From NCBI GenBank assembly GCA_031292305.1, contig JARLHJ010000037.1:1-11952 (forward strand): a DNA stretch of 11,952 bases, written 5' to 3'. This DNA is from Candidatus Babeliales bacterium. GTDB lineage: Bacteria; Babelota; Babeliae; Babelales; JABDEC01. A program made the translations under genes and the position numbers. Under the pieces are notes generated by a model. That model saw only the letters and a program-made list of their open reading frames with translations. It did no database searches and was not told where the DNA came from. Shown one piece after another: positions 11,172 to 11,952 of the stretch (position 1 is the first letter of the stretch; every line of letters starts with the position of its first letter).

Positions 11172-11952
11172 TGCCTTATTTTGATTGGTCGGGAATTGAT
11201 TGGTTTGGAAATATAAGTAAAGGTACTCAATTTGCAAGATCTCAAGAAGAACTTTGTGATGTTTTATTAACACAAGAAATTGGTCTTATTAAAGCTACCT
11301 TAAAAAAACATACATCACTTATTAATCCTATTAAATTAGCTGTGAAAGTTCAGTTTTTTAAAGAATTAGCAATTTTATTAGATTCTGGAATTTTATTGCC
11401 ACGTGCGCTAAATATAATAGAAAAACAAATCACACATCCAAATTTTAAACGTATAGTTAAAGAAATTTATTTAGATGTATCGCAAGGAATATCAATTAAT
11501 GATTCTATAGTTTATTATAATGATGTTTTTGATAATTTAACTATTCAGATAATAAAAACAGGTAGTGAGTCTGGAAATTTAGCAATTTCTTTAAAATTGT
11601 TAAGTGAACATTTGGAACGCCGCCAATTATTTTTGACTAAGCTAAGATCTGCTTTAATTTTACCTTTAGTAACATTCATATTATTTGTTTTTGTAACAGG
11701 TTTAATATTTGTGACTGTTATTCCCACTTTTTCTTCTATTTTATTATCTAGTGGCCAAGAATTATCTTTTATAACAAAAACTTTATTTAATATAAGTAAT
11801 TTATTAAAAGAGCATATCTTATTAATTTTTGGTTCTTGGATCATGTTTTTGGTTGTGCTTAATAAAATTTTAAAAAATCAAAAATTTAAATCTAAGTTAG
11901 ATCCAATTTTAATTAGGCTACCTATAATTGGGAATATAATAATTTATAATAA
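11171..11952 (+). CDS. GspF/PilC-type inner-membrane platform protein (partial, 3' end outside window)
   Basis: 260 codons from the ATG at 11171 with no stop before the window end; full family members are about 400 residues. It starts with the usual short N-terminal region (MPYFDWSGIDWFGNISKGTQFARS...), then the first GspF domain: FFKELAILLDSGILLPRALNII (62-83) and IIKTGSESGNLAISLKLLSEHL (127-148) are the two helix signatures. Membrane segments lie at about 163-187 and 213-232. LIRLPIIGNII (247-257) begins the second domain. It would anchor the assembly ATPase and pseudopilin assembly in type II secretion, type IV pili or competence systems; which one cannot be decided without neighbours beyond the edge. 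It overlaps the DUF167 stop by 1 nt. Confidence 0.93.
   Translation, partial: MPYFDWSGIDWFGNISKGTQFARSQEELCDVLLTQEIGLIKATLKKHTSLINPIKLAVKVQFFKELAILLDSGILLPRALNIIEKQITHPNFKRIVKEIYLDVSQGISINDSIVYYNDVFDNLTIQIIKTGSESGNLAISLKLLSEHLERRQLFLTKLRSALILPLVTFILFVFVTGLIFVTVIPTFSSILLSSGQELSFITKTLFNISNLLKEHILLIFGSWIMFLVVLNKILKNQKFKSKLDPILIRLPIIGNIIIYN

Noticed and set aside
10958-11245. Minus-strand frame of 95 codons
   Set aside because: Antisense to the DUF167 gene and the start of the gspF/pilC-like gene, both with clear family motifs.
11545-11844. Minus-strand frame of 99 codons
   Set aside because: Antisense to the gspF/pilC-like gene; no family features.
1-11952. CRISPR array, insertion sequence, rRNA, riboswitch or replication origin
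   Set aside because: No regularly spaced repeats, transposase motifs, rRNA segments or recognisable riboswitch cores were seen on either strand.

Overview
This is a very AT-rich, gene-dense bacterial segment. It carries housekeeping genes (thioredoxin, TruB, DUF167, a GspF/PilC-type platform protein, a BI-1 family membrane protein, a LysE-type exporter, three tRNAs) mixed with an unusually large share of proteins that start with a Sec-type signal peptide and have no obvious housekeeping role. Low GC, short spacers, many secreted lineage-specific proteins, a secreted WD40 propeller and a eukaryotic-looking Cys-rich protein suggest an intracellular or host-associated bacterium. My best guess is the Candidatus Dependentiae (TM6/Babela-like) group, but that is inference: no rRNA or phylogenetic marker was tested.

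Layout. 24-1310 (minus): a signal-peptide-bearing GT-A glycosyltransferase and trxA, separated by a perfect 21-bp inverted-repeat terminator. 1416-2108 (plus): a BI-1/YccA membrane protein, tail-to-tail with a small Tyr/Asn-rich secreted protein (2105-2371, minus). 2538-2678 (plus): a 46-residue protein with 12 cysteines, metallothionein-like, overlapping tail-to-tail with a LysE-family exporter (minus). 3386-6536 (minus): four tandem paralogous secreted proteins, the most interesting part of the window. Each keeps, in order, a FKI lysine, a helix glutamate, a hinge-like strand, a D-x-[K/H]-x-x-N-like loop and a D-T-E motif, which is the order of active-site elements in protein kinase/APH folds. 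Each chain ends almost immediately after D-T-E. I read them as minimal secreted kinase-like proteins. The first paralog follows a small membrane protein (stop and start codons abut), itself downstream of tRNA-Ser(UGA). 7015-7683 (minus): truB. 7753-8190 (plus): a secreted or membrane protein of unknown role. 8366-10182 (minus): a two-gene unit of a secreted coiled-coil protein and a secreted WD40 propeller. 10183-10877: mostly non-coding, with a 55-codon small frame, a GC-rich palindromic repeat abutting tRNA-Arg(ACG), and tRNA-Ser(GCU). 10878-end (plus): DUF167 overlapping by 1 nt a GspF/PilC gene cut by the window end.

The secreted kinase-like array, secreted glycosyltransferase, secreted WD40 protein and small secreted proteins together look like an exported, possibly host-facing toolkit embedded among core genes. 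The host-facing role is inferred from signal peptides and domain types only.
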